Shown here: in pieces, positions 13,689 to 24,764 of the stretch
How the letters are laid out: the number at the start of each line of letters is the position of its first letter
Numbering within the stretch: position 1 is the stretch's first letter
Assembly (NCBI GenBank): GCA_025435555.1
Contig: JAIWWG010000008.1
Location: 248,001-312,000, forward strand
Source of the DNA: Chytriomyces cf. hyalinus JEL632
Taxonomy: Eukaryota > Chytridiomycota > Chytridiomycetes > Chytridiales > Chytriomycetaceae
Direction: 5' to 3'
DNA: 64,000 nucleotides
Position numbers and translations under genes: made by a program
Notes under the pieces: generated by a model
What the model was told of the DNA's origin: nothing
Databases searched by the model: none
Seen by the model: only the letters and a program-made list of their open reading frames with translations

Positions 13689-16600
13689 TTAAACCATTTC
13701 GTCTTGCGCCGTTGCCGTTTTCAGCACCTTTGCAGGAGTAGCGCCAGATTCAAACTGGGTCATCTTGACGGGATTCTCGCTCGCTCGATTGGGCCCCGCC
13801 GTCTTGATTCCTTCCATGTGCGCCCACTTTCGGAAGCTGGGCACGGATGTGATCAGCTCTGGAGGCAGCATATGCACCAGTCCCGATGTCCGGCGAAGCT
13901 CCTCAGCCAACGCGTTCATGATGACACGAATGATGAAGAAGTAGATCAGACATAGCGCCACAATGTAAGTTACGGTAAAGCTCTGGAACAAGGAATTAAA
14001 CGCGGATTAGGTCACTCAAGATGAATACCATTGGAATTTGTGAATGTACACGTACAATGTGAAATTCCGAAAACCAGTTTGCATAGCCTTGCAAGTCGCG
14101 CCAAAAGTAGTCGGCCGAGAGCTGCAAACTTGGAATGTAGTAGTCGCTCATGAGTTTTCTCATCAGAGACAATTGCATGTCTGCATCGATAACAAACGAC
14201 ATCTTGCCGGCAAGGTCAATTGCGGCCAAATGAACAAGCGGCGTCACATCCGCGAGAGAGTCGTCCATCGAATGGGATTGATTGAACGCAGCATCGCGCC
14301 CAAAGAGCGGTAAATCCGTGGCGGGAGCGGCTTTTGGCTTGATGACGGAGGTTGCGGCAGGTAGGTAGGCTGTCGTAGTAGTGGTTGCGTTGTCATCAAC
14401 AACAGTGAATCCAACCTCGCTTTGCAGCTCAATCTCATGTGTGACAAAACTGAGATTTTCAATCAACCAGGTGACAGCTGCGTGGAGACCATTTGAAAAG
14501 AGTCCGTGTGCCGTCGTAGTGCAAGCGGCTGATATGGCAGCCTCCTCGGGACATGCATTCACCATTTCTATAGCTGTGTGGGGGTCTCGGTCTGAGAACA
14601 GCACCAGCTGGACTCCGTTGTCCATGGATTCGCCGCTGATCTCGCCAAACATTCTTGTGTAATCCATCCACTCAAGATTTTCTGAGCAGAATATCGTGAT
14701 CCAGCCAGGTCTCTCGAGATTGCTTGTCCCCACGAATGACATGGTCAGATAGTTCCCGCCAATGGCTTTGTAGACGGGATACGTGATGATGGTTGCCAAG
14801 AAATGTTCTCGCGCTGAGAAAACTGCGGCTGATGAGTAAATTGCTCGCTGCTTCGACCAGAAGGTGGAAGTTGCAGTGTTTTCGACAGTCAGCGCATAAG
14901 AGTAGACTTGAACACCTGAGACAACAAAGAAAATGACGGTAATAGCAATGATTCCGAGTGAATACACACCGATGCGGTTGTGGTTCGTGAAAAAGCTGAT
15001 CAAGGCCGAAATGATATTGAATTTTCGAGGAGAACTTGAAGTCACGTTGGGATCAAAATCAGTTGGAATATTGTGCGTGTCAAAGCCATCAACAGAACCA
15101 ACGGCAGAGCTGTTTACACCAAGACTGAGACCCATTTTGGCTCGGAAGCCAGGTCCGGTATCCAAGTCGTCGTCTGAATTCTCCTCCGCCTCTACTAATC
15201 GTTTATAGTGGGCGTCATGAATGCCCTTCACAATTTCTTTGGGAATGTCGCAGAACATGTCCAGGAATCGATTCCGATACAGTTCGATACGGTAGTACAA
15301 GGGAAATACGACCAAAAATATGATGCATGTTACCCATACAGGCGCTAATGTTGCTTCGAAAGTAATAACTCCTGGTTGAGAATACGTGTAGTTTGTGAAC
15401 CTTTCTTTTTGAAGAACTGCAGACTGATTCAGGGCTCCCATAATAGTGTAAAGGCCATTGTCAAGAATCAGCTGAATCTGTGGTTGCAGTAGCGGGTCTG
15501 TCAAGTTTGCCTGCGCCGAGTATTCGGAAGCTGCGACGAACGTGGAGATTGCTTCGAAGACATTCAATTGCTGGATCACATCTCCATCCTTATTCAATAA
15601 GACCATGGTGTCTGTGACTCTGTCCAAATAGCGATCCAGAATATCCGTAATGTACTGCGTGTTGCTCAGCACGCTTCGAACAGCACTGTCATAGCCATCG
15701 GCGCTATAAAAGCCATTGCCCGTGACCTTTGCCGCACGCTGAAGATCGATTGAACGGACAGAGTCGCATATTTGAATGACCCGAAGAAGCGACTCCAGGT
15801 AGTTGTTGAGCTCAGTGATTTTATTGCAGATCTCCGAGTAAACGCCTCTGAGCTTCACATCATCGTAGATGGCGTAAGCTATCAGGACAATGAAGCAAAT
15901 GATGTAGGCAGAATGAATGTAGTTGAGCTGCTTGTTGGAGTACTGGCTCTTGTCGCTCAGGATTTTTTTGACGTTTCTGGCACTACTTCCTTTGGAGTAA
16001 CTGCTGGACTCATCTTTCTGGTGCAAGTTGGCCAGTTTGTGCGCATTCTTCTTTTTGATTTTGGCTGAGACTCGGGAGAAGCGACCTCCATCTGTGAAGT
16101 TGTCGGCTGACTTTGTAGAAATGACTTCTCCCGAGGATTCTTGCGCCGGCTCCGTCGTCAAGTCCGCCCTTGAATTCTTGACTGAAAATACGAGAGGCAT
16201 CGCGCCAATGTCTTCCAACGATTGATTTACGCAAGACTTCTCCTTATCGGCACATGCCAGCTCACCTTCACCAATATTCTTGCACGGACTGACGTTGCGG
16301 CTGATTGTCCTGCAGATCAGCACACTGAGTCCGGCGACTTCTACTTTTTGCCCGGCGATCTTCATTTTTGTAATGCAGTCCGGACGGATGAGCTCCGTGT
16401 CAAAGCCGCCCACCGCGGTGATTCGATCGATAGACGGTTGGCCAAATCCTGGGATCCAGTCGTGCAAGAAGACATCTTTCCCGTTCTTCTCGGGCACGTA
16501 ATTGAAGACGTTGGCCACGTTGAGTGTGACGTGCTTCACTTTATAGTCGCTGGGATCTAGGATCATGTACCCGTTCGCGGAGGAGTTCTTTGTCGGCTGG

Positions 16601-19376
16601 ATCACACCAATAAATGTCTGCTTCCCGTTGGGCTGCACAATGTGCTTGACGCACAGCATCAGCCGCATGAGGTACCCGTCTTTGTGCAGACCCAGCACTT
16701 CTCGCGACTTTTCCATCACCTTTTGTGAGCATTGGAACGAATCAAAGAATCAACATGAATCGAAAGGGCCAAAACAAACAAACAACGCACCTTTGCGACT
16801 CCAGTTTCGAGGTACTTTACCAAATAAGCATCGTGCGCCTCAGCAAATGGCGATGGGATGATTGTGTTAATATTCCTTCCGATGCATTCGCTTTTTTTGT
16901 AGCCAAACTGCTTGCATGCCTTGTCATTGATCGTTAGAATGGATCCCAGGTTGTTCTTTTCTCCGGAAATGGTGATGATGCAGTTGTCCCCAGAAAACAA
17001 GTTCTGGCACTTGTTTGCTGTTTTGCTGTTGCGTTCAGATCCATCGCTGTCGTAACCGGAGGACTCGTCCGAATCATCGTCGTCCGAATTGACCTCACGC
17101 TCCGCTTCATCAACCAGCTCGTCCGCATGGTCCAGTAAGTCTTGGCCGTTTTTCTTGTCATTCAATACGTCAATGAGAAACTTTCCGTATAATCTGTACA
17201 CATCTGGGGAATCTGGAGTCAGTTTGATGAGCGTCACGTAGTGGCTCTGAGCTACGGAGACTGAAGAAGAAATAGCAGCCCCATGCAGCTGCAGTTTGTA
17301 AAATGATGGTCGCTTCTTCATTAACTCAGACCAGAACTGGATTCCTGCTACGGTTGCCTTGCGTTCGTTCCTTTTGGAGGGAAAAAAAATATTTGATTGG
17401 GGGTAAATGTGAGGAAATCTGCGGGTATGTAGCCAATAAAATGCTTACAGTTTTGCAAGCTAGTTTTTAGGTGGAAGGCATGAGAAGAATATGTTAGGCT
17501 CTGTACTCAAGAGAAAGAGATAGCCGCGTACCTTCATGTTCTGCTCAAACGCAATAAAATCAATCACATCCCCCCCAGCAAACTTATCATTCAACAGCCT
17601 CTGCCGCTTAAAGATCATGAACGCCTCGTCTAGCTTCGGATGCATCAACGCAGCCTTCGCAGTCAAAGCCAGACACTGTGCGCGGTTGCCCATAAAGCTC
17701 AAGTGAAACGATGCTGCAAACAAGTACACGCGGCACGACTTTGGCATGGCTTTCAGGCACGTCAAGAATGTTTCATTGACTTCGTCGAGAAACTCCTTGT
17801 CCGTCTTTTCGTTTGTGGCTGCCTCTAAGGCTCCGAGGCCTGGTGCTGGCGGCGGGCTGGCAACGGCTTTGGTGTGATCCTTGAAGAAGATTCCACGGTC
17901 TAGAAGCTGGAACCGGACTTTGAGCTCGACTAGCAACGGATCGTTTATAACGCTCAGTGGCATACTTCCAATGAGTGTGCGTCGCAGTCTCATAAAGTAG
18001 TATGCAAAGATGAACGCAAAGGGACACAAAAGCAGGTAGACGATTCCGATTTCGCTGTATGGCCGAATATTGGAGTACACAAGACACAGCGAGGCCCAAA
18101 AGAAGTTGGTCATCATTCCCGCCTAGGAATCTTTTTTAACAGGGGGCTGCGACGCACAACAATACTCCATGCACTCACCCTCAAAATCGAGTAATTGTAG
18201 TGGTAAAAGGGAATGTACCAAATGTACCCAACTGCAAGGATGAAACTCAGAATGACACAGAGCCCAGTAAATGCCCACAACGCAGCAAACTTTCCCGGCG
18301 TAAGATGGCTGAATTGAACTTGAGTATTATCTCTGGAATAATACTGATGTGTGGACGTGGCTTCTGTGGAGTTATTGATAATTGAAGGCTCTGCAGTGGA
18401 ACTAGTGCCATGTTTTGCGTCGTAGTCGACAGCGAATACAATCGATAAAACAGTAAGCGCGGCTCGAAAGGCTACGTAGAGCATATCCAGTCGTGAATGT
18501 GGGCGGCATGTTATGTCTTTCATGTGTGGGTCGGGCTCGAAGAAGGTTGCTTTCACTGCCAGCGCCAGTCTTGAGATCAGCAGAAAGAGCTTTCATAGTT
18601 AGAAGAATGCGGACGAATCATGGGGGCAGGATATCCTTACATGACGAACAAAACCATGAGCACAACAGTCACAACACTTTGCAAGAGCGTGTCTCCGGTC
18701 CAACAGCTTACGGTATCACCATGCGCACTGGTGCAGTGCATGATTTGGTCGGTAAAGAATGCCAGGATCGGGATAAATAACACCGTGCTGAAAAGCCCCA
18801 GAGTGACGCGCAAGATTTTCAAAGTCCAGATGAAACGGAAGCGGTTTTGAGAGAAGGAATACCCAACCCAGGCGGCATTCATAAGCGTCAAACCGATAAT
18901 GGCAGACAGAATGTCGTAGAGAATTTGATTTTTTCCGATCTGATGGGTCGGGGGGTTGAGCGCCGAATAGGAATTTCACAGTTGTGCCAGATACAAACCA
19001 GTTTCTCTGGAGAAAACCAGGTGAGCATTTGCTGAAACCAGCCAATCGATGCTATCCAAGGAGCGAATACAAATGTCAGTGGAAACGCGAGGTCTTGCAT
19101 GTGATCAATGAAGATTTCTGTTCATTGAACTGTGATCAGCAACGCCAGTGTCGACTCCAATTAACTCACCCAGAAAGTGCCAGTATATATTATGATCGGA
19201 GTGCTGGTTGCAAGGAAGGGTTGCTTCAGATTCACTGAGAAAGAATCAACTTTTCTCACCTTGTTCGTGATGAACAGAATTCCGAAGAGCCCCTCGGATA
19301 TCTTGCCGATAATCTCGTCAACGCCCACGTCCTTTTTGGAGTCGTCCGTTTCGGTCTGGTTCTCGCTGAAGGGCAT
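13689..19376 (-). CDS. TmcB-like PAS-domain polytopic membrane protein
   Basis: Ten exons (19376-19260, 19203-19170, 19117-18999, 18939-18641, 18569-18179, 18122-17532, 17459-17449, 17370-16791, 16719-14056, 13982-13689) encode about 1,699 residues with all phases consistent. The N-terminal third holds several membrane helices. The middle has the family marker VYRLYGKFLIDVLND, then an acidic linker and a PAS domain containing CKQFGYKKSECIGRNINTI. The C-terminal half has more helices and large loops. The layout resembles TmcB/TmcC 'tiny macrocysts' proteins common in chytrids; their role is poorly known but sensory signalling is likely. Exon 7 is an 11-nt microexon (Leu-Ala-Lys plus two bases) with AG and GT on both sides. 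With it, the residue spacing of FEQ...FW fits the family. A longer N-terminus from an ATG at 19496 is possible. Confidence 0.82.
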
Positions 19377-19766
19377 TGGGGTAGTCGCGGGTTTAGTGAA
19401 AGAATTGTCAGTTGGGATCAAAGACCGCTGGAAAAAGTCCGGCACAAAAGGAACCAAAAATAATAAAAAAAAACCAACACTCCGACTTGTCGGCATTTCA
19501 GCATTCTGGAATAGGTAACAACTCCTTTGCTACTGCCAACCCGCATATGCAACAAGCCACGCACGCATTCACACCCAGCACTAGTAGTGGAGCCACGTGA
19601 ATGCCCGCGTTCTGCGCAAAGACCGTCTCTGATGCGGACAAGCAAGCAGAATGCCCGCGTTAATGTGCGAGCTTAACGCGGTAAATGCGCGAGTTTAAAA
19701 CCATAAATTGACGAAGCCACCTGCAACCAATCAATCACATTTCTGATACGATTCGAAAATACAAAA
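19377..19766. promoter_or_regulatory. Divergent promoter region, TmcB-like gene / Ras
   Basis: The region has an in-frame upstream ATG for the minus gene at 19496. The 13-mer GAATGCCCGCGTT occurs twice, near 19599 and 19650, and GCGCGAGTTTAAAACC lies near 19687, about 80 bp before the Ras ATG. CCACGTGAATG near 19592 contains a CACGTG core. The repeats may be regulatory; no factor is assigned. Confidence 0.4.
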
Positions 19767-20880
19767 ATGGTGCTCCACAGAATCGTTGTCCTGGGAGACG
19801 GCGGTGTCGGCAAGACCGGTAAGCACCGCCTTCCCTGTCCCAGCCAGAGCAGTGCAGACCCTTGCAGCACAGCCTGCGATGCGGCAAGGGTCGGCAATCG
19901 TGCCTGTCCTTCTGAAACACTGCACGTGTTACGAACGCTAACACTCTCTCCTCGCATTCCATACATCGGATCATGTCACCAGCTCTCACCATTCAGGTTT
20001 GTTCAATGCCACGGCCCCGAGCTGTTTCATGTTGGCACTGCTGGCGAACCAACTCACCTAACCCCACCCCACATCCCCATGATCGAACCATCTTCCAATC
20101 CCACTACCGTGCCTGTCGCAATGTTTGCGACGAATGCAGTTGTGTTTGAATCACTTTGTCGAGGTGAGCGTTTGAGATTTAATTGCCCCGCCCCACTTAT
20201 TTATACAGGGCAACTGTCGCACCTTATCGTGACCAGACGTACGACCCTACCATCGAAGACTCATACAACAAGCAAGTCGTGATCGACGACCAGCCATGCA
20301 ATCTGGAAGTGCTCGATACTGCTGGCCAAGAGGAGTACACAGCGTGCGTGCCCCCGTCTTGGCCTTGCGTTTCAGTTACTAATCCCACCCACTCACTGCA
20401 CTGCATGGATCCACAGTCTGCGAGATCAGTGGATCCGAGACGGGGAAGCGTTTCTTCTCGTCTATTCCATCACTTCCCGGGCAACGTTTTACCGGATCGA
20501 GCAGTTCCGTGAACAAATCCTACGTGTCAAAGACACAGATGACACCATCCCAATGATGCTCGTCGGAAACAAATGTGACCGCATTGCTGAGAGAGAGGTC
20601 TCGAAGGAAGAAGGCGCATACCTGGCCAGCAAGCTGCAGTGCGACTTTATTGAAACAAGTGCGAAAACGAGGGTGAACGTGGAGAAGTAAGTGTTCATCC
20701 CGCATTTGGTGGGCTGCCTTCCTTGACTCATATTGTCTTAAAATCAACAGGGCCTTCTACAATGTTGTGCGGGCACTTCGCAAGCAGAGAGAGCTGGATC
20801 ACATGGTGAAAAGTAAAGGGGCCAAAGGAACAGTGAAGGGCGCCAAGGGCAAGCAAGAGAAAGACTGCGTGCTGATGTAA
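19767..20880 (+). CDS. RAS1: Ras GTPase with CAAX box
   Basis: Six exons (19767-19818, 19983-19996, 20140-20163, 20237-20343, 20417-20686, 20751-20880) encode 198 residues. Exons 2 and 3 are only 14 and 24 nt; together they restore [13 protein letters not shown], the expected Ras sequence between the P-loop and switch I. G motifs are GDGGVGKT, the effector [23 protein letters not shown] and ETSAK. The tail is lysine-rich and ends CVLM, a farnesylation CAAX box. Glycines 12 and 13 of the human numbering are present, so the protein is not a constitutively active form. It should act at the plasma membrane upstream of adenylate cyclase or MAPK pathways, as in other fungi. The gene is convergent with the thiouridylase gene, 143 bp downstream. 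Confidence 0.95.
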
Positions 20881-21023
20881 AAAGGATGGGACTGTTTTTT
20901 GGATAATGCTGACTCTGCTGTTGCGCTGCGTCGTTTGTCGTTTTTTTTTATATTCTTTTTTCTCATTCTTGCTACTGAAATACAAAGCCCTATGTTCCTT
21001 CTCAACATCACTTCTCTCTTGTT

Positions 21024-22603
21024 TTATTTTATGGTCCCACCCCCCAGGCACACCTCATTAATGTAAAATGCCGCGTGCTGGAGAAACACACAAGGTTATC
21101 ACCCAACGCCAATTGCATAAAGAACGAGAAACGACACTTTACCTGTCCTCCCGCAATACCAAATTCAGGCTCGTCAAACTCGAATATGTACTGCGACGTG
21201 TCTTCATCAGGAGGACCTCTTCTTAAAAGTCCCGCTGCCGGTTCTGATTTGTGGCGCACTTTCAATGCGCCGCGAACAGAGTCATTCTGCGCCAGCGGTG
21301 ATATGCCGCTGATCCATGTGAATGCTTGAATACGGATCTCTTTTTTTCGTAAGGCTGGGTGGTTGCTGTGAGTAGCCCGAAAGAATGAAAGTTGGTGGCA
21401 AACGTTTCAAGCTTTTCGCGTGTATCATAAATACCTTCCCGGCACCACGGTTATATTCCCCGACTTTATATCTTTGTCTGCAATGAACCACCTGTGACGA
21501 TAAACATATTAGAAAACGCGAAGCAGCCGATGACCACAAATAGAATAGCAAAATACTTTTGCGATTCGCCAGATATTCTAGCTCTTTGTCCAACTGTGAA
21601 CTTTTGTATCCCATCGTGGACTCCTTTCACATCTCCATCAACCGTGACAAACGCACCAGGTTGCAGTTTCATGTACTCTCCCACAAAGTCACCGTATTTC
21701 ACACGAGGATTAATGAAACAGATTCCCATACTTTCGCGCTTTCGAGAGACATGTTCAAGACTGTGTTTTGATGCGATTTCCTTCACGAGCGTCTTTTTTA
21801 AATTCCCAACTGGGAATATTGTCTGAAAAACCAGACAGATTCCGGATGAAAGCTGAGAAACAAGTCAGACATGGGGAATGGAAAAATAAACTCACTCGTT
21901 CGAGCGATGCCTGAGAAATCGTCGACAAAAAGTAGGTTTGATCCTTTTTCCCATCCAAGGCCCGCACCAATTCAGAAGACTTGAAATTATCGATCGAATG
22001 ATTTCGCGCATAATGCCCAGTTGCAATGAAATCAGCGGTTCCAACAAGCTTGGAGATGGACTCAACAGGCTCATGCACAGTTGGGACATGGCAAGACTCG
22101 ACCAGAGGTGATTCTGAATGCGCCAGAGTTTCGATCTCTTCTTCGATATGCATCCTTATTTGCGCATAGCTTTGCTGTGATGGCAGTTGCAACTGTTTCA
22201 AGAACAGGTTTGCGAAAGCACCAAACTTGATCCATTGATTGCATTGTATATCCGGATTCGGCGTTAGCCCAGCTTCTAGGGCAGACACCATCGGTTGGAA
22301 TACGTTTGTCCAGTATTCCTTGGTAAAGTTGACGGTATAGAGAGGAATCTTCAAGGCAGAAGTTGTTTTTCGGGCATCGATGAAATCCTTGGAAGATGTT
22401 GGACACATTTCGCCGTCTGTATCCCAGTTATGCATATAGACTGCATGAAGATCCACTGGCTGCAATCGGAATGAGTGAGTCGCTGATGAAGCAGTCAGAT
22501 CAACCGCCGCAGCTGTGCGCACCTGTTTCTTCAGCGCGCGAAGGAGAAGCGCCGAGACGGACGAGTCCACCCCACCACTGATGCCCAGCACAACACGGAT
22601 CAT
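21024..22603 (-). CDS. Mitochondrial tRNA-specific 2-thiouridylase (MnmA/TRMU/MTO2)
   Basis: Five exons (22603-21896, 21822-21557, 21491-21435, 21365-21143, 21077-21024) encode 435 residues. The N-terminus has the PP-loop GISGGVDSSVSA for adenylating the tRNA. The first catalytic cysteine lies in NPDIQCNQWIKFG and the second in MGICFINPR; together they relay sulfur to U34. The stretch TADFIATGHYAR binds nucleotide and tRNA. The C-terminal barrel ends AAFYINEVCLGGGTIK. The enzyme makes 2-thiouridine in mitochondrial Lys, Glu and Gln tRNAs. There is no separate presequence before the PP-loop, so targeting is not obvious from this start. The gene is divergent from a mitochondrial DnaJ gene with 113 bp between starts. 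Confidence 0.93.
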
Positions 22604-22716
22604 TCAGCCGTGTAAAATCTGTTGCATGTAAAATTTGACAGCATGCAGAAGTTGCCAACATTTTCATTTTTCAACCACATCATTTTTTTCTCGACAACTG
22701 CGTCCCTCCTCCTCAC
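22604..22716. promoter_or_regulatory. Divergent promoter, mitochondrial thiouridylase / mitochondrial DnaJ
   Basis: The two start codons are 113 bp apart and both products are expected in mitochondria, so co-expression is plausible. No specific site was recognised. Confidence 0.4.
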
Positions 22717-24444
22717 ATGAAGCTCATGCCAGTCTCGCTCAGGGCGTCCAACCCACTCCTCGCATTCCGTCAACGGCGCTCATTCCATCTTCCGAAATCT
22801 CATTCACCCGCATTTGCGGCTCCACGCGCTGCTTCTTTCCACTCGTCCGGTACCGTTTCCAACTGTTTCCATCAGATTCCACCCCGCAGACAGCTGACTG
22901 CCCCCCCACATGTATCACCCCGCCCTCGCACACAACAACAGCAATACATCTATCCAAGAAGCAGAAAAACCCATACGATCTACTTGGTGTCGATAAAACC
23001 GCATCTTCCAACGAAATCAAAAAGGCGTACTACGCAAAGGCGAAGCAGTATCATCCGGACACTAACAAAGATCCCAGTGCGAAAGACAAGTTTCAAGAAC
23101 TGCAGCAAGCTTACGATGTTTGTTTCCAGCGTTCGAAATTTGCTCCTTTTTGCAGGGCTTTGCAACTGAACACTGGTTGTTTATCGAACAGATTCTTTCG
23201 GACGAAAACAAAAAGGCGTCGTTCGACCAGTACGGGCACGGTAATTTACCTTTTGTTTTAATTCTACTCTCGCCCTTTTTTTTTTATTTTTTATTTTATT
23301 TTGTCGTTTGTTATAATCTCAAACTCCCATGGGAGAAGCTGTAACTGACTACTTTTGTAAAGCTGATGGCAACCCAGGATTCGGGGGCGATGGAGGAGGA
23401 TTCCAGGGTGGATTCGGAGCAGGTCCTCAAAACGGAGGACACATTTTCGAAGAACTGTTTCGAAACTTTGGCGGAGGCGGTGCACGCGGATACGATATGA
23501 ACGAACCAGGTCGCGATGTGAATGTGAGTCTGCCCATTGGATTCATGGACGCTGTGAAGGGAGTCGAGAAGGCTGTCAACTATCAAAGTGTCGTCAACTG
23601 CGACGAATGTAAAGGAAGTGGAATTAAAAAGGGCGCGAAAAAGTCAGAGTGTGGTACGTGCGGGGGAACCGGCACTGTGAGTACTCTTTTTTTTATACAT
23701 GTAACTCGTGTGTTTCATTCGCCAATCTTACTCTTATTGGTGCAATAGCAAACTTTTATTAGAGGAGGATTCCAAATGTCAACGACATGCACCACTTGCG
23801 GTGGATCTGGGGTCCACGTCCCACGGGGCGCCCAATGCTCTCCATGTGATGGCAAGGGACGCGTGATCAAAGTGAAATCAGCGACTGTAGTAATCCCAGC
23901 AGGAGTCGACAACCTAATGAAAGTGCGAGTAGCCGGAAAGGGAGACGCGCCCATGTCTGGCGAAGGACCTGCGGGCGATCTGTACGTACATCTCGAAGTG
24001 CAGCCACACCCGAAATTCCATCGTGAAGGCCGCGACATTTTCGTCACAGCATCTGTGCCACTGCATATGGCGATTCTTGGTGGCAGTGTCCGTGTTCCCA
24101 CTGTCGATGGCGATGTGGACTTGAAGATTCCAGCTGGAACACAGCCTGAAGAAAAGAAACGATTGGCAAACCGTGGAGTTGTGAAAATTGGACGAAGCGA
24201 CCGAGGAGATCAATACGTGACCATCAAAATTGCCATTCCACGCGAAATTAATGAACGCCAGCGCAAAGCGTTTATGGAAGCGTTTGGAATCTCTGATCCA
24301 AAGGAAGAAGCTGTCTCTGATTCAACCGATTCGACAAACGAAAAGACAAGTAGCGGGACGGACACAAAATCAGGAAATCTGTTTGACAGGCTGAAAAAGA
24401 ACCTTGGCATGAAAGGAAAGGACGGTGGAGAGTCGGCCCAATAA
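22717..24444 (+). CDS. MDJ1: Mitochondrial type I DnaJ/Hsp40 (Mdj1-like)
   Basis: Five exons (22717-22849, 22942-23117, 23192-23240, 23363-23676, 23749-24444) encode 455 residues. The arginine/serine-rich N-terminus ([19 protein letters not shown]) looks like a mitochondrial presequence. The J domain begins [13 protein letters not shown] and has the HPD motif that stimulates Hsp70 ATPase. A Gly/Phe-rich region follows, then four CXXCXGXG zinc repeats ([32 protein letters not shown]). The C-terminal substrate-binding part follows. It should work with mitochondrial Hsp70 in folding imported proteins. The first intron is the weakest: the donor after TCC-G and the acceptor before CAATACATC restore frame, but the linker it removes is not conserved, so its exact ends may differ. 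Confidence 0.9.
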
Positions 24445-24764
24445 ACACACAAGTGTGCGGCCAATCCAGGACTGGATAATATTGGTTTCAAAATGAACAC
24501 GAATAAATACACAAAAGTACTTGAGCTCTCTGGCTTCACGAACCCCCCCTAAACTTCCGCTGCTTGCAAACCAACTTAGCGCTTACGTAAAAAGAGTGCG
24601 AGAGTGTACAGTCCAAACATTTAATGAAAGGCTTTCACGTTGCTCTATCTTAGTCACAAAAAAAAAACTAGCCGTTGGTTGTTGAGCAAATAAAAAACGC
24701 AATAAAAAAAGGAGACATAAAAACGCCAAAGTAATTAAACAATTGAAAGAGGAGACTGCCCTTC
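24445..24764. other. 3'-to-3' intergenic region, nothing recognised
   Basis: A/T-rich sequence between the convergent ends of DnaJ and nagA. It contains several AATAAA-like signals on both strands, consistent with polyadenylation of both genes. No gene or RNA is supported. Confidence 0.5.

Noticed and set aside
13461-13955. Plus-strand frame of 164 residues over the TmcB-like 3' end
   Set aside because: It is antisense to a conserved coding exon and has no domain signal.
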